Assembly: GCA_945952025.1 (NCBI GenBank)
Contig: CAMFGW010000018.1
Span: 1-58,435, forward strand
Direction of reading: 5' to 3'
Source of the DNA: an uncultured Paracoccaceae bacterium
GTDB lineage: Bacteria > Pseudomonadota > Alphaproteobacteria > Rhodobacterales > Rhodobacteraceae
DNA: 58,435 nt
In this document: piece by piece, positions 25,064 through 33,733 of the stretch
Layout: each line of letters begins with the position of its first letter
Position numbering within the stretch: position 1 is the first letter of the stretch
The notes under the pieces: generated by a model
The model's input: only the letters and a program-made list of their open reading frames with translations
What the model was told of the DNA's origin: nothing
Database searches by the model: none
Made by a program: the position numbers and the translations under genes

Positions 25064-25302
25064 CAGCCGCCCTTCTTCCTGAGCCGGTAGACGCCCTCGG
25101 GCAGGTCAAGCGCCGCCGCGAGTTCCTGCACCTGGCGCATCGACAGGATGATCTTGACCACCTGATCGTCGCGCGGGTCGAGCTGTTCGATCGTCACGCA
25201 CTCCTCGAAGGCCTGGATGACCACATCTTCCTCAAGATGCTCGGATCCTTCGTCGACAAGGGTGATGACGGTCGCGTCGAAATCGTGTTCGATGGTAAAC
25301 AT
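25063..25302 (-). CDS. Conserved hypothetical protein
   Basis: 79 residues, acidic. MFTIEHDFDATVITLVDEGS looks like a beta hairpin; then EEDVVIQAFEECVTIEQLDPRDDQVVKIILSMRQVQELAAALDLPEGVYRLRKKGG. No known motif or membrane segment. It is translationally coupled to the YciI-like gene (stop and start share a base) and divergent from the DUF6455 gene. It appears as a single-domain cytoplasmic protein. Confidence 0.7.
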   Translation of the reverse strand: MFTIEHDFDATVITLVDEGSEHLEEDVVIQAFEECVTIEQLDPRDDQVVKIILSMRQVQELAAALDLPEGVYRLRKKGG

Positions 25303-25363
25303 GCCGTCAGGCTACGCGCATTGGCAGGCTTCTGCCAGAGCGGACAGCGGGAAGGAGGACAGG

Positions 25364-25612
25364 ATGGGCGATCTGGACCGGCAGTTCCAACAGATGAGCG
25401 CCATGGCCGAGCGGCACGGCGTGTCACTGGTCGAGGCGGCGAAGGCCGGGATCATCAACCGGGGCGACCTCGTGACGCTGATCGAGCGGTGCCTGGCCTG
25501 CCCCGAGCCCGAGGCGACCTGCATGGACGCCGATGCCCATGGCAAGGCCACCGCCTCGCCCAAGGGATGCGCGAACCGGGCGGTGCTGGAAGGGTTGCGG
25601 GGGCTCGTCTGA
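25364..25612 (+). CDS. DUF6455-like small cysteine-containing protein
   Basis: 82 residues from ATG 25364, preceded by GAAGGAGGACAGG. Helical. It has three clustered cysteines in CLACPEPEATCMDADA and a fourth in PKGCANRAVLE, the spacing seen in DUF6455 proteins of Rhodobacterales, possibly a metal site. The stop overlaps the start of the next gene (CTGA). Confidence 0.7.
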   Translation: MGDLDRQFQQMSAMAERHGVSLVEAAKAGIINRGDLVTLIERCLACPEPEATCMDADAHGKATASPKGCANRAVLEGLRGLV

Positions 25613-25974
25613 GCGATTTGCGTATCGTCGACACGGATATCAACGACCGCGGATCGCGCTATGCGGCCGCGGGCGGGTCGGCGCGCGACCGGGCCGGGGT
25701 GCAGGCGCTTCTGGCAGAGCTGAAGCGCGACAAGAGGTTCGCGCGCGCCACGCACAACAGCTGGGCGGTGGTCCTGTCGGACGGCGGACCGCTCAAGGGC
25801 GACGATGGCGAGGCGGGGGCGGGCAACATCCTTCTGAAGCTGCTCGAGGGCGCGGGGCTGACCGACCATCTGCTGATCGTCACGCGCTGGTATGGTGGCA
25901 AGCATCTTGGCGGCGACCGGTTCCGCCATGTGCAGACGGCGGCACGGACCTATCTGGACACACGGGGGCAATGA
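25609..25974 (+). CDS. IMPACT/YigZ-type protein (UPF0029 N-terminal domain only)
   Basis: 121 residues. The IMPACT signature is seen in RATHNSWAVVLSDGGPLKGDDGEAGAGNILLKLLE and VTRWYGGKHLGGDRF. It lacks the C-terminal DUF1949 domain of full YigZ. No ATG, GTG or TTG stands at the expected place. The best start is a CTG at 25609 that overlaps the previous stop as CTGA, with GGGGG about 5 bases upstream; a TTG at 25618 is the alternative. The stop overlaps the next ATG (ATGA), so the DUF6455, IMPACT and dgkA genes form a tight operon. Confidence 0.82.
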   Translation: MSDLRIVDTDINDRGSRYAAAGGSARDRAGVQALLAELKRDKRFARATHNSWAVVLSDGGPLKGDDGEAGAGNILLKLLEGAGLTDHLLIVTRWYGGKHLGGDRFRHVQTAARTYLDTRGQ

Positions 25975-26348
25975 TGGCGGGCTTTGTCGGGCGTCAGCTG
26001 CGCAGGTTTGCCAATACGGTGCGCTGGTCGCTTGACGGCTGGCGCGCGGCCTGGGCCAGCGAGCAGTCGGTGCGGCAGTGGACCATCGTGAACATCCTGT
26101 CGGCCGGGTTTGCCGTCTGGCTGCCGCTGACGGCGGGCGAGCGCGGCCTGATCCTGGCGCTGGGCCTTCTGGTCCTGGCGTTCGAGCTGGCCAATACCGC
26201 GATAGAGGCGCTGGTCGATCACATCCTGCCGGACATCAGTCCCGTCGCCAAGAAGGCCAAGGATTGCGGCAGCGCGGCGGTCGCTCTTGCGGCGCTTGCG
26301 GGCGGTGCGGCCTGGGCAATGGTGCTGATCCGCGTCTGGCAGGGATGA
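25971..26348 (+). CDS. dgkA: Diacylglycerol kinase (prokaryotic DgkA type)
   Basis: 125-residue inner-membrane enzyme that recycles diacylglycerol to phosphatidate, or phosphorylates undecaprenol in some bacteria. Three membrane helices. Family residues ASEQSVRQW (catalytic Glu region) and ELANTAIEALVDHI (the ELxNTAIE motif, about 65-78) are intact, and SPVAKKAKDCGSAAV follows. Start ATG 25971 overlaps the upstream stop; a second ATG directly follows. Confidence 0.93.
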   Translation: MMAGFVGRQLRRFANTVRWSLDGWRAAWASEQSVRQWTIVNILSAGFAVWLPLTAGERGLILALGLLVLAFELANTAIEALVDHILPDISPVAKKAKDCGSAAVALAALAGGAAWAMVLIRVWQG

Positions 26349-26404
26349 ATTTGCAACATTCCGGGCGGGTTTGGGGGGGGTGAATGCGCCCGAACTTTGC
26401 AAAT
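26349..26404. terminator. Imperfect inverted repeat between convergent dgkA and rimO
   Basis: Arms ATTTGCAA...CCGGGCG (26349-26366) and CGCCCGAA...TTTGCAAAT (26387-26404) pair over about 14 bases around a G-rich loop, and fill the whole gap between two convergent genes. No T tract follows. A two-way terminator is most likely; a regulatory site is possible because ATTTGCAA/TTGCAAAT is itself symmetric. Confidence 0.4.
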
Positions 26405-26413
26405 ATCGCACAA

Positions 26414-27820
26414 TCAGCCGTTCGGGACGACCTTGCCCCACAGGTCATATTCCCCGGCTTCGTCGACCTGAACGGTGACGAAATCGCCGGGGGCGAGGTC
26501 CTCGAACCCTTCGTCGATGAAGAGGTTGCCGTCGATTTCCGGCGCGTCGGCCTTGGTGCGGCAGGTGGCGCCGTCCCCGTCCACGCTGTCGACCAGGACC
26601 CGCAGGGTCTGGCCGACCTTGGCGGCGAGCTTGGCTTCGGAAATGACCTGCGCCTTTTCCATGAAGCGTTCCCAACGTTCCTGCTTCAGTTCGGGCGCCA
26701 CATGGTCCGGCAGCGCGTTCGAGCGTGCGCCGGCGACGTTTTCATACTGGAAGCAGCCCACGCGGTCGAGTTGCGCCTCGTCAAGCCAGTCGAGCAGCGT
26801 TTCGAATTCCGCTTCGGTTTCGCCGGGAAAACCGACGATGAAAGTCGAGCGCAGGACGATGTCCGGGCAGTCGCGACGCCAGGCCGCAATCTCGTCCAAG
26901 GTGCGGGCGGCGGCGGCGGGCCGGGCCATGCGGCGGAGCGTGTCGGGGTGGGCGTGCTGGAAGGGGATGTCGAGGTAGGGCAGGACCAGCCCTCCCGATT
27001 CAGAATGGGCGGCCATCAGCGGCACGAGGTCGCGCACATGCGGGTAGGGATAGACGTAATGGAGCCGCACCCAAAGCTCGCGGTCGGTGCCAAGGCGGCC
27101 GAGGTCGCGGGCAAGGTCGGTGATGTGGGCGCGGTGGTCCCGCTCGGTCGCATGGCGCAGGTCGAGCCCGTAGGCCGAAGTGTCCTGGCTGATGACCAGA
27201 AGCTCGCGCACCCCGGCATCGACCAGCCTTTCGGCCTCGCGCACGACGGCATGGGCGGGGCGGCTGACCAGGCGGCCGCGCATGTCGGGGATGATGCAGA
27301 ACTTGCAGGCGTGGTTGCAACCTTCTGAAATCTTTAGATAAGAATAGTGGCGCGGGGTCAGCTTGACGCCGGTCGGCGGCAGAAGGTCGATGAAGGGGTC
27401 GGGCGCGGGAGGCACCGCCTTGTGCACCGCGTCGAGGACCGCCTCATATTGTTCGGGACCGGTGACGGCCAGCACCTGGGGGTGGGCGCCGGTGATGTAG
27501 GCCGGTTCCGCGCCAAGGCAGCCGGTGACGATGACGCGGCCGTTTTCGGCCAGGGCCTCGCCGATCGCGTCCAGGCTTTCGGCCTTGGCGCTGTCCAGAA
27601 AGCCGCAGGTGTTGACGATGACGGCTTCCGCGCCGCGATAGTCCGGGCTGATCTGGTAGCCTTCGGCCCTGAGCCGGGTCAGGATGCGTTCGCTGTCCAC
27701 CAGCGCCTTGGGGCAGCCGAGCGAGACCATGCCGATCGTCGGCTGGCCGGGGCGGCGGTCGGCGTCGAACACTGGGCGCGGCGCGCGGTCTGGGCGAAGG
27801 TCGGGCGGGTTTTCGGACAT
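26414..27820 (-). CDS. rimO: Ribosomal protein S12 methylthiotransferase
   Basis: Radical-SAM enzyme adding a methylthio group to an Asp of S12. 468 residues. The N-terminal MTTase domain starts [15 protein letters not shown] with cluster cysteines. The radical-SAM motif [16 protein letters not shown] is near 165-180, and the C-terminal TRAM domain (about 395-468) ends EYDLWGKVV. The S12-type signature distinguishes it from MiaB. Convergent with dgkA. Confidence 0.96.
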   Translation of the reverse strand: MSENPPDLRPDRAPRPVFDADRRPGQPTIGMVSLGCPKALVDSERILTRLRAEGYQISPDYRGAEAVIVNTCGFLDSAKAESLDAIGEALAENGRVIVTGCLGAEPAYITGAHPQVLAVTGPEQYEAVLDAVHKAVPPAPDPFIDLLPPTGVKLTPRHYSYLKISEGCNHACKFCIIPDMRGRLVSRPAHAVVREAERLVDAGVRELLVISQDTSAYGLDLRHATERDHRAHITDLARDLGRLGTDRELWVRLHYVYPYPHVRDLVPLMAAHSESGGLVLPYLDIPFQHAHPDTLRRMARPAAAARTLDEIAAWRRDCPDIVLRSTFIVGFPGETEAEFETLLDWLDEAQLDRVGCFQYENVAGARSNALPDHVAPELKQERWERFMEKAQVISEAKLAAKVGQTLRVLVDSVDGDGATCRTKADAPEIDGNLFIDEGFEDLAPGDFVTVQVDEAGEYDLWGKVVPNG

Positions 27821-27842
27821 GGTCGGGCGGGCCGCGTCAGCG

Positions 27843-28469
27843 TCAGCGGCGGCGGTCGCGCCGCGCGCTCATCGGCTGGAACGCGACGCCGACATGCGCC
27901 TCGCAATAGGGCTTGCCGGCTTGCGAGGGCAGGCCGCAGAACCAGAAGTCCGCCGTCGCCGGATCGCCGATCGGCCATTTGCAGGTGCGTTCGGTCAGCT
28001 CCATCAGCGGGATCTTGCGGGCGCGGCGTTCGACCGCGCGGACGGAAGCCAGCGCCTCGGCCGAGATTTCGTTGGTCGAGGGCTGCGGGGGCAGGGGCTG
28101 GCCGGCGGTGATGACGGGCTTGCGCGGCACGGGGGTCTGCGGCGTCTCGGGCCGGGGGGGCGCCGGGCGGGCCTGGGCTGTGGCGCGCGGCGGCTCTTCG
28201 GCCGGGGTGGCGCGCACCGGTTCAGGCCGCGCCGAAGCGGCTGTGGTGGCGGCCGTGGCGGCGGGTGCTGCGGGCTCAGCGGCACCCGCGCTCTCGTCGG
28301 CCTTGCCCTCGCCCGGGCCGCCCACGCGGTTCGACAGGCCCAGCCGGTGGACCTTGCCGATGACGGCATTGCGGGTCACGGCGCCAAGCTCTTTGGCGAT
28401 CTGGCTGGCCGACTGGCCTTCGGACCACATCTTTTTCAGAAGCTCGACACGTTCGTCGGTCCAGGACAT
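27843..28469 (-). CDS. gcrA: GcrA cell-cycle regulator
   Basis: Alphaproteobacterial transcription factor that works with sigma-70 at promoters methylated by CcrM. 208 residues. The N-terminal helix-turn-helix [46 protein letters not shown] is followed by a long Ala/Pro linker (about 55-140). The C-terminal sigma-binding part has conserved Cys in [13 protein letters not shown] and YCEAH. GAGGA precedes ATG 28469. Divergent from argD, a common alphaproteobacterial arrangement. Confidence 0.95.
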   Translation of the reverse strand: MSWTDERVELLKKMWSEGQSASQIAKELGAVTRNAVIGKVHRLGLSNRVGGPGEGKADESAGAAEPAAPAATAATTAASARPEPVRATPAEEPPRATAQARPAPPRPETPQTPVPRKPVITAGQPLPPQPSTNEISAEALASVRAVERRARKIPLMELTERTCKWPIGDPATADFWFCGLPSQAGKPYCEAHVGVAFQPMSARRDRRR

Positions 28470-28791
28470 GCTGTTCCTCGGGGTCTGGGACGTAGGGGTC
28501 CGGGGGGGACCGGGCGGCGCCCGGAAGGGATGGCTGACCCAGATACACGCCGGCGCCTTGCGATGCAAGCACGGGGACGCGGATCGGGCCTGCGAAGGCC
28601 GCCAAAAGCCGCCTTTCCGATGGACAAGGCCAGTGGGTGACGCTAGGCAAGGGCGCATGAGCCAGTGGACCCTTCGCCTTGCCCGCCCCCGACGTCGCGC
28701 CCAGCGCGTCTGACGTCCCGCTCTGCCTGCCGCCCATGGTGCGGTGCCGCCCCAGCCCCCTGTCCTTTTTCTGACACTTCCCGAGGTCACG
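28470..28791. promoter_or_regulatory. Divergent gcrA / argD control region
   Basis: 322 bases without a gene. On the minus strand, TTGCAT (28568-28563) and TATCTG (28545-28540) are separated by 17 bases and could be a weak gcrA promoter; they overlap the small palindrome CTTGC-GAT-GCAAG (28557-28569). No convincing argD promoter or ArgR box was found, and no full CtrA box (TTAA-N7-TTAA) is present. Confidence 0.35.
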
Positions 28792-29958
28792 ATGATCCCT
28801 TCCGTCCTGCCGACCTATAACCGTGCGCCCCTGTCGTTCGAGCGGGGCGAGGGCACCTGGCTTCTGGCAACGGACGGGACCCGATACCTGGACCTTGGCG
28901 CGGGGATCGCGGTCAATGCGCTGGGCCATGCGCACCCCGCGCTGGTCGCTGCGCTGACCGAACAGGCGGGGCGGGTCTGGCACGTCTCGAACGTCTACCA
29001 GATCCCCGAACAGGAGCGTCTGGCCGAACGTCTGGTGCAGGCGACCTTTGCCGATACGGTCTTCTTCACCAATTCGGGGACCGAGGCTGCGGAGCTTGCG
29101 ATCAAGATGGCGCGGAAATACTGGGCCGACCGGGGCGAGCCGCGGGCCGAAATCGTGACCTTCGAGGGCGCCTTCCATGGCCGCTCGACCGGCGCCATCG
29201 CGGCGGCGGGGTCGGAAAAGATGGTCAAGGGCTTCGGGCCCTTGATGCCGGGGTTCCGGCAGGTGCCCTGGGGCGACATGGCGGCGCTGAAGGCCGCTGT
29301 CGGGCCGGACACCTGCGCCGTCATGCTTGAACCGATCCAGGGCGAGGGCGGGATCCGGACGCTGCCGGATGCGGACCTGAAGGCGATCCGGGCGCTTTGC
29401 GACCAGACGGGCGCGCTGCTGATCCTGGACGAGGTCCAGTCGGGCATGGGCCGGACGGGCCGGCTTTTCGCTCATGAATGGGCCGGGATCGCGCCCGACA
29501 TCATGATGGTCGCCAAGGGGATCGGCGGGGGCTTTCCGCTGGGTGCCGTCCTCGCGACCGAACGGGCGGCGGCGGGCATGGTCGCGGGCACGCATGGGTC
29601 GACCTATGGCGGCAATCCCCTTGCCTGTGCGGTCGGCGGCAAAGTGATGGAGATCATCGCCGACCCCGCCTTCCTGGCCGAAGTTGCGCGCAAGGGTGCC
29701 TTGTTCCGCCAGCGGCTCGAGGGGCTGGTTGCGGCCCACCCCGACATCTTCGAGGGCGTGCGCGGACAGGGGCTGATGCTCGGGCTGAAGATGCGCCGTC
29801 CGCCCGCCGACCTGGTCAAGGCGGGCTATGCCGAGCATGTGCTGACTGTCGCGGCCGCCGACGATACGCTGAGGCTCCTGCCGCCCCTGACGATCACCGA
29901 CGACGAGATCGCCGAGGCGGCCCTGCGGCTCGACCGGGCCGCTGGGCGGCTGCGATGA
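28792..29958 (+). CDS. argD: Acetylornithine / succinyldiaminopimelate aminotransferase
   Basis: PLP-dependent class III aminotransferase of arginine (and possibly lysine) synthesis. 388 residues from [14 protein letters not shown], with GAGG 5 bases upstream. Visible motifs: [28 protein letters not shown], and the PLP lysine K242 in [13 protein letters not shown]. It is followed after 54 bases by argF, the next-but-one step. Confidence 0.96.
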   Translation: MIPSVLPTYNRAPLSFERGEGTWLLATDGTRYLDLGAGIAVNALGHAHPALVAALTEQAGRVWHVSNVYQIPEQERLAERLVQATFADTVFFTNSGTEAAELAIKMARKYWADRGEPRAEIVTFEGAFHGRSTGAIAAAGSEKMVKGFGPLMPGFRQVPWGDMAALKAAVGPDTCAVMLEPIQGEGGIRTLPDADLKAIRALCDQTGALLILDEVQSGMGRTGRLFAHEWAGIAPDIMMVAKGIGGGFPLGAVLATERAAAGMVAGTHGSTYGGNPLACAVGGKVMEIIADPAFLAEVARKGALFRQRLEGLVAAHPDIFEGVRGQGLMLGLKMRRPPADLVKAGYAEHVLTVAAADDTLRLLPPLTITDDEIAEAALRLDRAAGRLR

Positions 29959-30012
29959 GGGTCAGGCAGGACTGACGTTTCACATTTGAACCGACATGAA
30001 CCAGTAAAGACC

Positions 30013-30939
30013 ATGACCCATTTTCTTGACCTCGACACCACCCCGGCCGATGACCTTCGGTCGATCATCACCCAGGCGCGCGCCATGAAGGATGCACGCG
30101 CGGGCCAACCGAAGGGCGCGCCGGACGCGGTCCAGCCACTTGCCGGCCGCATGATCGCGCTCATCTTCGAAAAGCCCTCGACCCGCACGCGCATCTCGTT
30201 CGACGTGGGCGCGCGCCAGATGGGCGGGCAGACCATGGTCCTTTCGGGCAAGGACATGCAGCTTGGCCATGGCGAGTCGATCGCCGACACGGCGCGCGTC
30301 CTGTCGCGCTACTGCGACCTCATCATGCTGCGCACCTTCGAGGAGGCGACGCTCTTGGAGATGGCCGAGCATGCCACGGTCCCGGTCATCAACGGGCTGA
30401 CGGATGCGAGCCACCCCTGCCAGATCATGGCCGACATCGTGACCTACGAGGAACACCGCGGCTCGGTCGCCGACCGCAAGTTCGTCTGGGCGGGCGACGG
30501 CAACAATGTCTGCGCAAGCTGGCTGCACGCGGCGGGCCAGTTCGGCTTCGACATGACCTTCACCGGGCCCGAAACGCTCGACCCCAACCCCCGCGCCGTG
30601 GCCTTCGCGCGCGGCAAGGGGCGGCGGGTCGAGATCACGCGCGACCCGCTGAAGGCCGCCGCCGGCGCCGATGCCATCGTCACCGACACCTGGGTGTCGA
30701 TGCACGACCCGGAATCGGCGCGCGAGCGCCGGCACAACCAGCTTCGCCCCTATCAGGTGAACGAGGCGATGATGGCCGCGGGCAAGCCCGATGCGCTTTT
30801 CATGCACTGCCTGCCCGCCCACCGGAACGAGGAAGCGACGACGGCCGTCATGGACGGCCCGCAGTCGGTCATCTTCGATGAAAGCGAAAACCGCCTTCAC
30901 GCGCAGAAAGCCATTTTGCGTTACTGCCTTGGTGTTTAA
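30013..30939 (+). CDS. argF: Ornithine carbamoyltransferase
   Basis: Makes citrulline from ornithine and carbamoyl phosphate. 308 residues, cytoplasmic. Carbamoyl-phosphate motif STRTR at 56-60, HPCQ near 134-137, and the ornithine-site HCLP near 264-267. ATG 30013 gives the standard length; an upstream TTG adds nine residues. carB, in the same window, supplies the substrate. hslO, often next in this cluster, is replaced by two other genes. Confidence 0.97.
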   Translation: MTHFLDLDTTPADDLRSIITQARAMKDARAGQPKGAPDAVQPLAGRMIALIFEKPSTRTRISFDVGARQMGGQTMVLSGKDMQLGHGESIADTARVLSRYCDLIMLRTFEEATLLEMAEHATVPVINGLTDASHPCQIMADIVTYEEHRGSVADRKFVWAGDGNNVCASWLHAAGQFGFDMTFTGPETLDPNPRAVAFARGKGRRVEITRDPLKAAAGADAIVTDTWVSMHDPESARERRHNQLRPYQVNEAMMAAGKPDALFMHCLPAHRNEEATTAVMDGPQSVIFDESENRLHAQKAILRYCLGV

Positions 30940-30949
30940 GGAGAAAACC

Positions 30950-31441
30950 ATGAAATCCCCCCTTCCCGGCTTCCGTCAATCGCTGCTGGCGATGGATAAG
31001 ATCCTCGACAAGGCGGCCGCCCATGAGGCGGCGATGAAGATGGCGCCGGATGTCCTGCCCAGGAGCCGGCTCATTGCCGACATGCTGCCGCTCTGGCGCC
31101 AGATCACCATCGCCTGCGACTTCGCCAAGGGCGTGGCCGCGCGGCTGACGGGGCGCGAGGTGCCGTCCTGGCCGGACGCCGAGATGACGCTTGGCGACAT
31201 GAAGGCGCGGATCGCCCAGACCGTGGCCTATATGGACACAGTCCCCGACGCCGATTTCGCGGCCGCAGATGACCGGCCCATCACCTTCCGCGCCGGCGGC
31301 CAGGACATGACCTTGCCGGGTGCCGAGTATCTGGCGCGCTACGCCATCCCGAACTTCTATTTCCACCTGTCGATCGCCCACGCCATCCTGCGCTCGAACG
31401 GGCTGCAGATCGGCAAGCGCGACTTCCTTGGCGCTGCATGA
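30950..31441 (+). CDS. DUF1993 family protein
   Basis: 163 residues, helical. The start (ATG 30950 with AAGGAG) lies 10 bases after argF. Pattern: LLAMDKILDKAAAHE, DMLPLWRQITIACDFAKGVAARLTG, and YAIPNFYFHLSIAHAILRSNG. DUF1993 is related to the DinB-like four-helix fold; the HLSIAHAILR motif is at the expected C-terminal place. Overlaps the next gene by 4 bases. Function unknown. Confidence 0.9.
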   Translation: MKSPLPGFRQSLLAMDKILDKAAAHEAAMKMAPDVLPRSRLIADMLPLWRQITIACDFAKGVAARLTGREVPSWPDAEMTLGDMKARIAQTVAYMDTVPDADFAAADDRPITFRAGGQDMTLPGAEYLARYAIPNFYFHLSIAHAILRSNGLQIGKRDFLGAA

Positions 31442-31983
31442 CGACCGCGCTTCTGGTCATCGACATGCAGATGGAGATGGCCTTTCGGACCGCAGCCGGG
31501 CGCGAGCGCGCGAACCCGGCGGCGGAGGATAGCGTGGCGGGGCTTCTTTCGGCCTTCCGGTCGCGGGGGCTGCCCGTCATCCATGTCCACCACGACGAGC
31601 CGGGCAGTCCCGTGGCGCTGGGCCAGCCGGGTGGGGCGGTCATGCCCTGCGCGGCGCCAGAGGCCGGCGAGGCCGTGCTGGTGAAGTCCCGGTCCTCGGC
31701 CTTTGCCGGGACCGGGCTCGACGCCCATCTGCGCAACAGGGGCATCGACCGGATCGTCCTTGTGGGCGCAGTCGCTGCCTTCTGCGTGACCTCGACCTGC
31801 CGCGCGGCTTCGGACCTTGGCTATCAGGTCATCCTGCCGGGCGATGCGCTCATCGGCTTCGACATTGCCGCCCATGACGGCGGGCGGATCGACGCGGGGA
31901 TGGTCCTGCGGGTGACGCTCTCGCTTCTCGGCGCCGATTTCGCCCGCCTTGTCACCGCCGAAGAGGTGCCCGAACTCATCTGA
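31438..31983 (+). CDS. Isochorismatase-like cysteine hydrolase
   Basis: 181 residues. Catalytic triad of the family: D9 (LVIDMQ), Lys in VLVKSRSSAFAGT (near 82), and Cys in VGAVAAFCVTSTCRAA (near 115). The cis-peptide VGAVAAFC matches the usual GxxxxxCV motif. Relatives hydrolyse amides such as nicotinamide, biuret or carbamoyl compounds; the substrate here is open. Coupled to the DUF1993 gene by ATGA. Confidence 0.87.
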   Translation: MTTALLVIDMQMEMAFRTAAGRERANPAAEDSVAGLLSAFRSRGLPVIHVHHDEPGSPVALGQPGGAVMPCAAPEAGEAVLVKSRSSAFAGTGLDAHLRNRGIDRIVLVGAVAAFCVTSTCRAASDLGYQVILPGDALIGFDIAAHDGGRIDAGMVLRVTLSLLGADFARLVTAEEVPELI

Positions 31984-32051
31984 CACTCCTCTGACCGTTG
32001 CCATTGCGCGGCCCGGTCCTAGAATGGCCGCAGCAAGGAACGGAGGCCGGA

Positions 32052-33464
32052 ATGGCAGGCGCGCGGATCGGGGTCGTTGGTCTTGGGACCATGGGGGGGG
32101 CGCTCGCGCTCAATATCGCCGAGCACGGCTTTCCGGTCGCGGTCTGGAACCGGACCGAAAGCGTCACCGAGGCCTTCATGGCCAATGCCGGCGCGCTTCG
32201 CGACCGGCTGACGCCGACCGACAGCCCGGCGGCGCTGGTCGCGGCGGTGGCGCAGCCGCGCGCGATCCTGATCATGGTCAATGCGGGCGCGGCGGTCGAT
32301 GCGGTGATCGCGGGCCTTCTGCCTTACCTCTCGCCGGGCGACCTTTTGATCGACGGGGGCAACGCCGATTTCCATGACACGATCCGGCGCGAGGCGGACC
32401 TGTCGGCCAAGGGCCTGCGCTTCTTCGGCATGGGTGTGTCGGGCGGGGAAGAGGGCGCGCGGCACGGGCCTTCGATCATGGTCGGCGGGCCGGCCGAGGC
32501 CTATGAGGGCGTGCGCGACATCATCGAGGCCATCGCCGCGCGTTATCAGGACGATCCCTGCGCCGCCCATCTTGGCCCGGACGGGGCGGGGCATTTCGTC
32601 AAGACCGTGCACAATGGCATCGAGTATGGCGACATGCAGATGATCGCCGAGGTCTGGGGCCTGATGCGCGACGGGGCGGGGATGAAACCGGCCGAGGCGG
32701 CGAAGGTCTTTGCGGACTGGGACAAGGGGGCGCTCAAGTCCTACCTGATCGAGATCACGGCGAAGGTTCTGGCCGCGACGGACCCCGAGACGGGCCGCCC
32801 GATGGTCGAGGTGATCGAGGACCGCGCCGGGCAGAAAGGCACCGGCCGCTGGACGCTGATCGAGGCGCTGAAGCTTGGCCTGTCGGTCACGACGATCGAG
32901 GCGGCGGTCGCGGCGCGGAGCTTCTCGGCACAAAAGGACGTGCGGGTCGCGGGGGCCGCGCTCTTCTCGCCGCCCGCGCCGGTCGCGCCGCCCGGGGCGG
33001 ACGATCTGGGTCGGGCGCTTCTGGCCGCGAAGATCATCGCCTATGATCAAGGGCTTACGCTTCTGGCTGCGGCGGCGGTCGAGTTCAAGTGGCCGCTCGA
33101 CCTTGCGCGCATCGCCGAGATCTGGCGCGCGGGCTGCATCATCCGTTCGGCCCTTCTGAACGACATCGCGGGCGCCGTCCGGGCGGGCCTGCCAGAGGGC
33201 CAGCTGATCTTCGCCCCGGCCTTCGCGGCCCATCTGAGGGACGGCATTCCGGCGCTGCGCCGCACCGTGTCGGCGGCCGCACTTGGCGGGACGCCCGCAC
33301 CTGCGCTTGCCGCCGCGCTGGCCTATTTCGACCAGATGACCCGTGCGCGGGGGACGGCGGACCTGATCCAGGGGCAGCGGGATTTTTTCGGCGCGCACGG
33401 CTTTTCGCGCACTGACCGGCCGGGCGAGGGGTTCCACGGGCCCTGGGCGATGGCGCCGGGCTGA
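32052..33464 (+). CDS. gnd: 6-phosphogluconate dehydrogenase, decarboxylating
   Basis: Oxidative pentose-phosphate enzyme making ribulose 5-phosphate and NADPH. 470 residues from MAGARIGVVGLGTMGG, with GGAGG upstream. NADP-binding GLGTMGGALA (about 9-18), IDGGNADFHDT, VSGGEEGARHGPS, and catalytic lysine in HFVKTVHNGIEYGDMQ. The C-terminal part includes KGTGRWT and RAGCIIRS. A repeat (copy B) follows 21 bases after the stop. Confidence 0.97.
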   Translation: MAGARIGVVGLGTMGGALALNIAEHGFPVAVWNRTESVTEAFMANAGALRDRLTPTDSPAALVAAVAQPRAILIMVNAGAAVDAVIAGLLPYLSPGDLLIDGGNADFHDTIRREADLSAKGLRFFGMGVSGGEEGARHGPSIMVGGPAEAYEGVRDIIEAIAARYQDDPCAAHLGPDGAGHFVKTVHNGIEYGDMQMIAEVWGLMRDGAGMKPAEAAKVFADWDKGALKSYLIEITAKVLAATDPETGRPMVEVIEDRAGQKGTGRWTLIEALKLGLSVTTIEAAVAARSFSAQKDVRVAGAALFSPPAPVAPPGADDLGRALLAAKIIAYDQGLTLLAAAAVEFKWPLDLARIAEIWRAGCIIRSALLNDIAGAVRAGLPEGQLIFAPAFAAHLRDGIPALRRTVSAAALGGTPAPALAAALAYFDQMTRARGTADLIQGQRDFFGAHGFSRTDRPGEGFHGPWAMAPG

Positions 33465-33485
33465 GGCGGGGATCTTTAGGTCAGG

Positions 33486-33703
33486 GTGGCAGGGGCAAGT
33501 GACCCTGCCATGCGATGGCTTTGCCTATTGTCCCGGCCGGTGGCCCAAAGGCCGCCGGCCAGCGCCCGCCCCGCCATCGGCGGGCGCTTCCGCGCCCGCC
33601 GGGGCAGGCGCAGGCCTATGTTGTTCTGTGACACCGACGGTCCAGCTGCAATGTTTCCGCTCGGTCGGGGGAAACGCGATGCGTTTCCTGTTCCCGCGCG
33701 GCC
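33486..33703. repeat. Dispersed structured repeat, copy B
   Basis: About 218 bp in reverse orientation, between convergent gnd and hrpB. Starts with the hairpin GGCAGGG...CCCTGCC (33488 on). It contains a GC-rich hairpin segment, and ends in GGAAACGCG/CGCGTTTCC-like and TTCCCGCGCGGCCCGG segments. Its middle (reverse complement near GTGTCACAG-AACAACA) groups it with copy C rather than A and D. Confidence 0.85.
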
Positions 33704-33733
33704 CGGCCTTGCAGGCAACGCCCCCACCCGACC

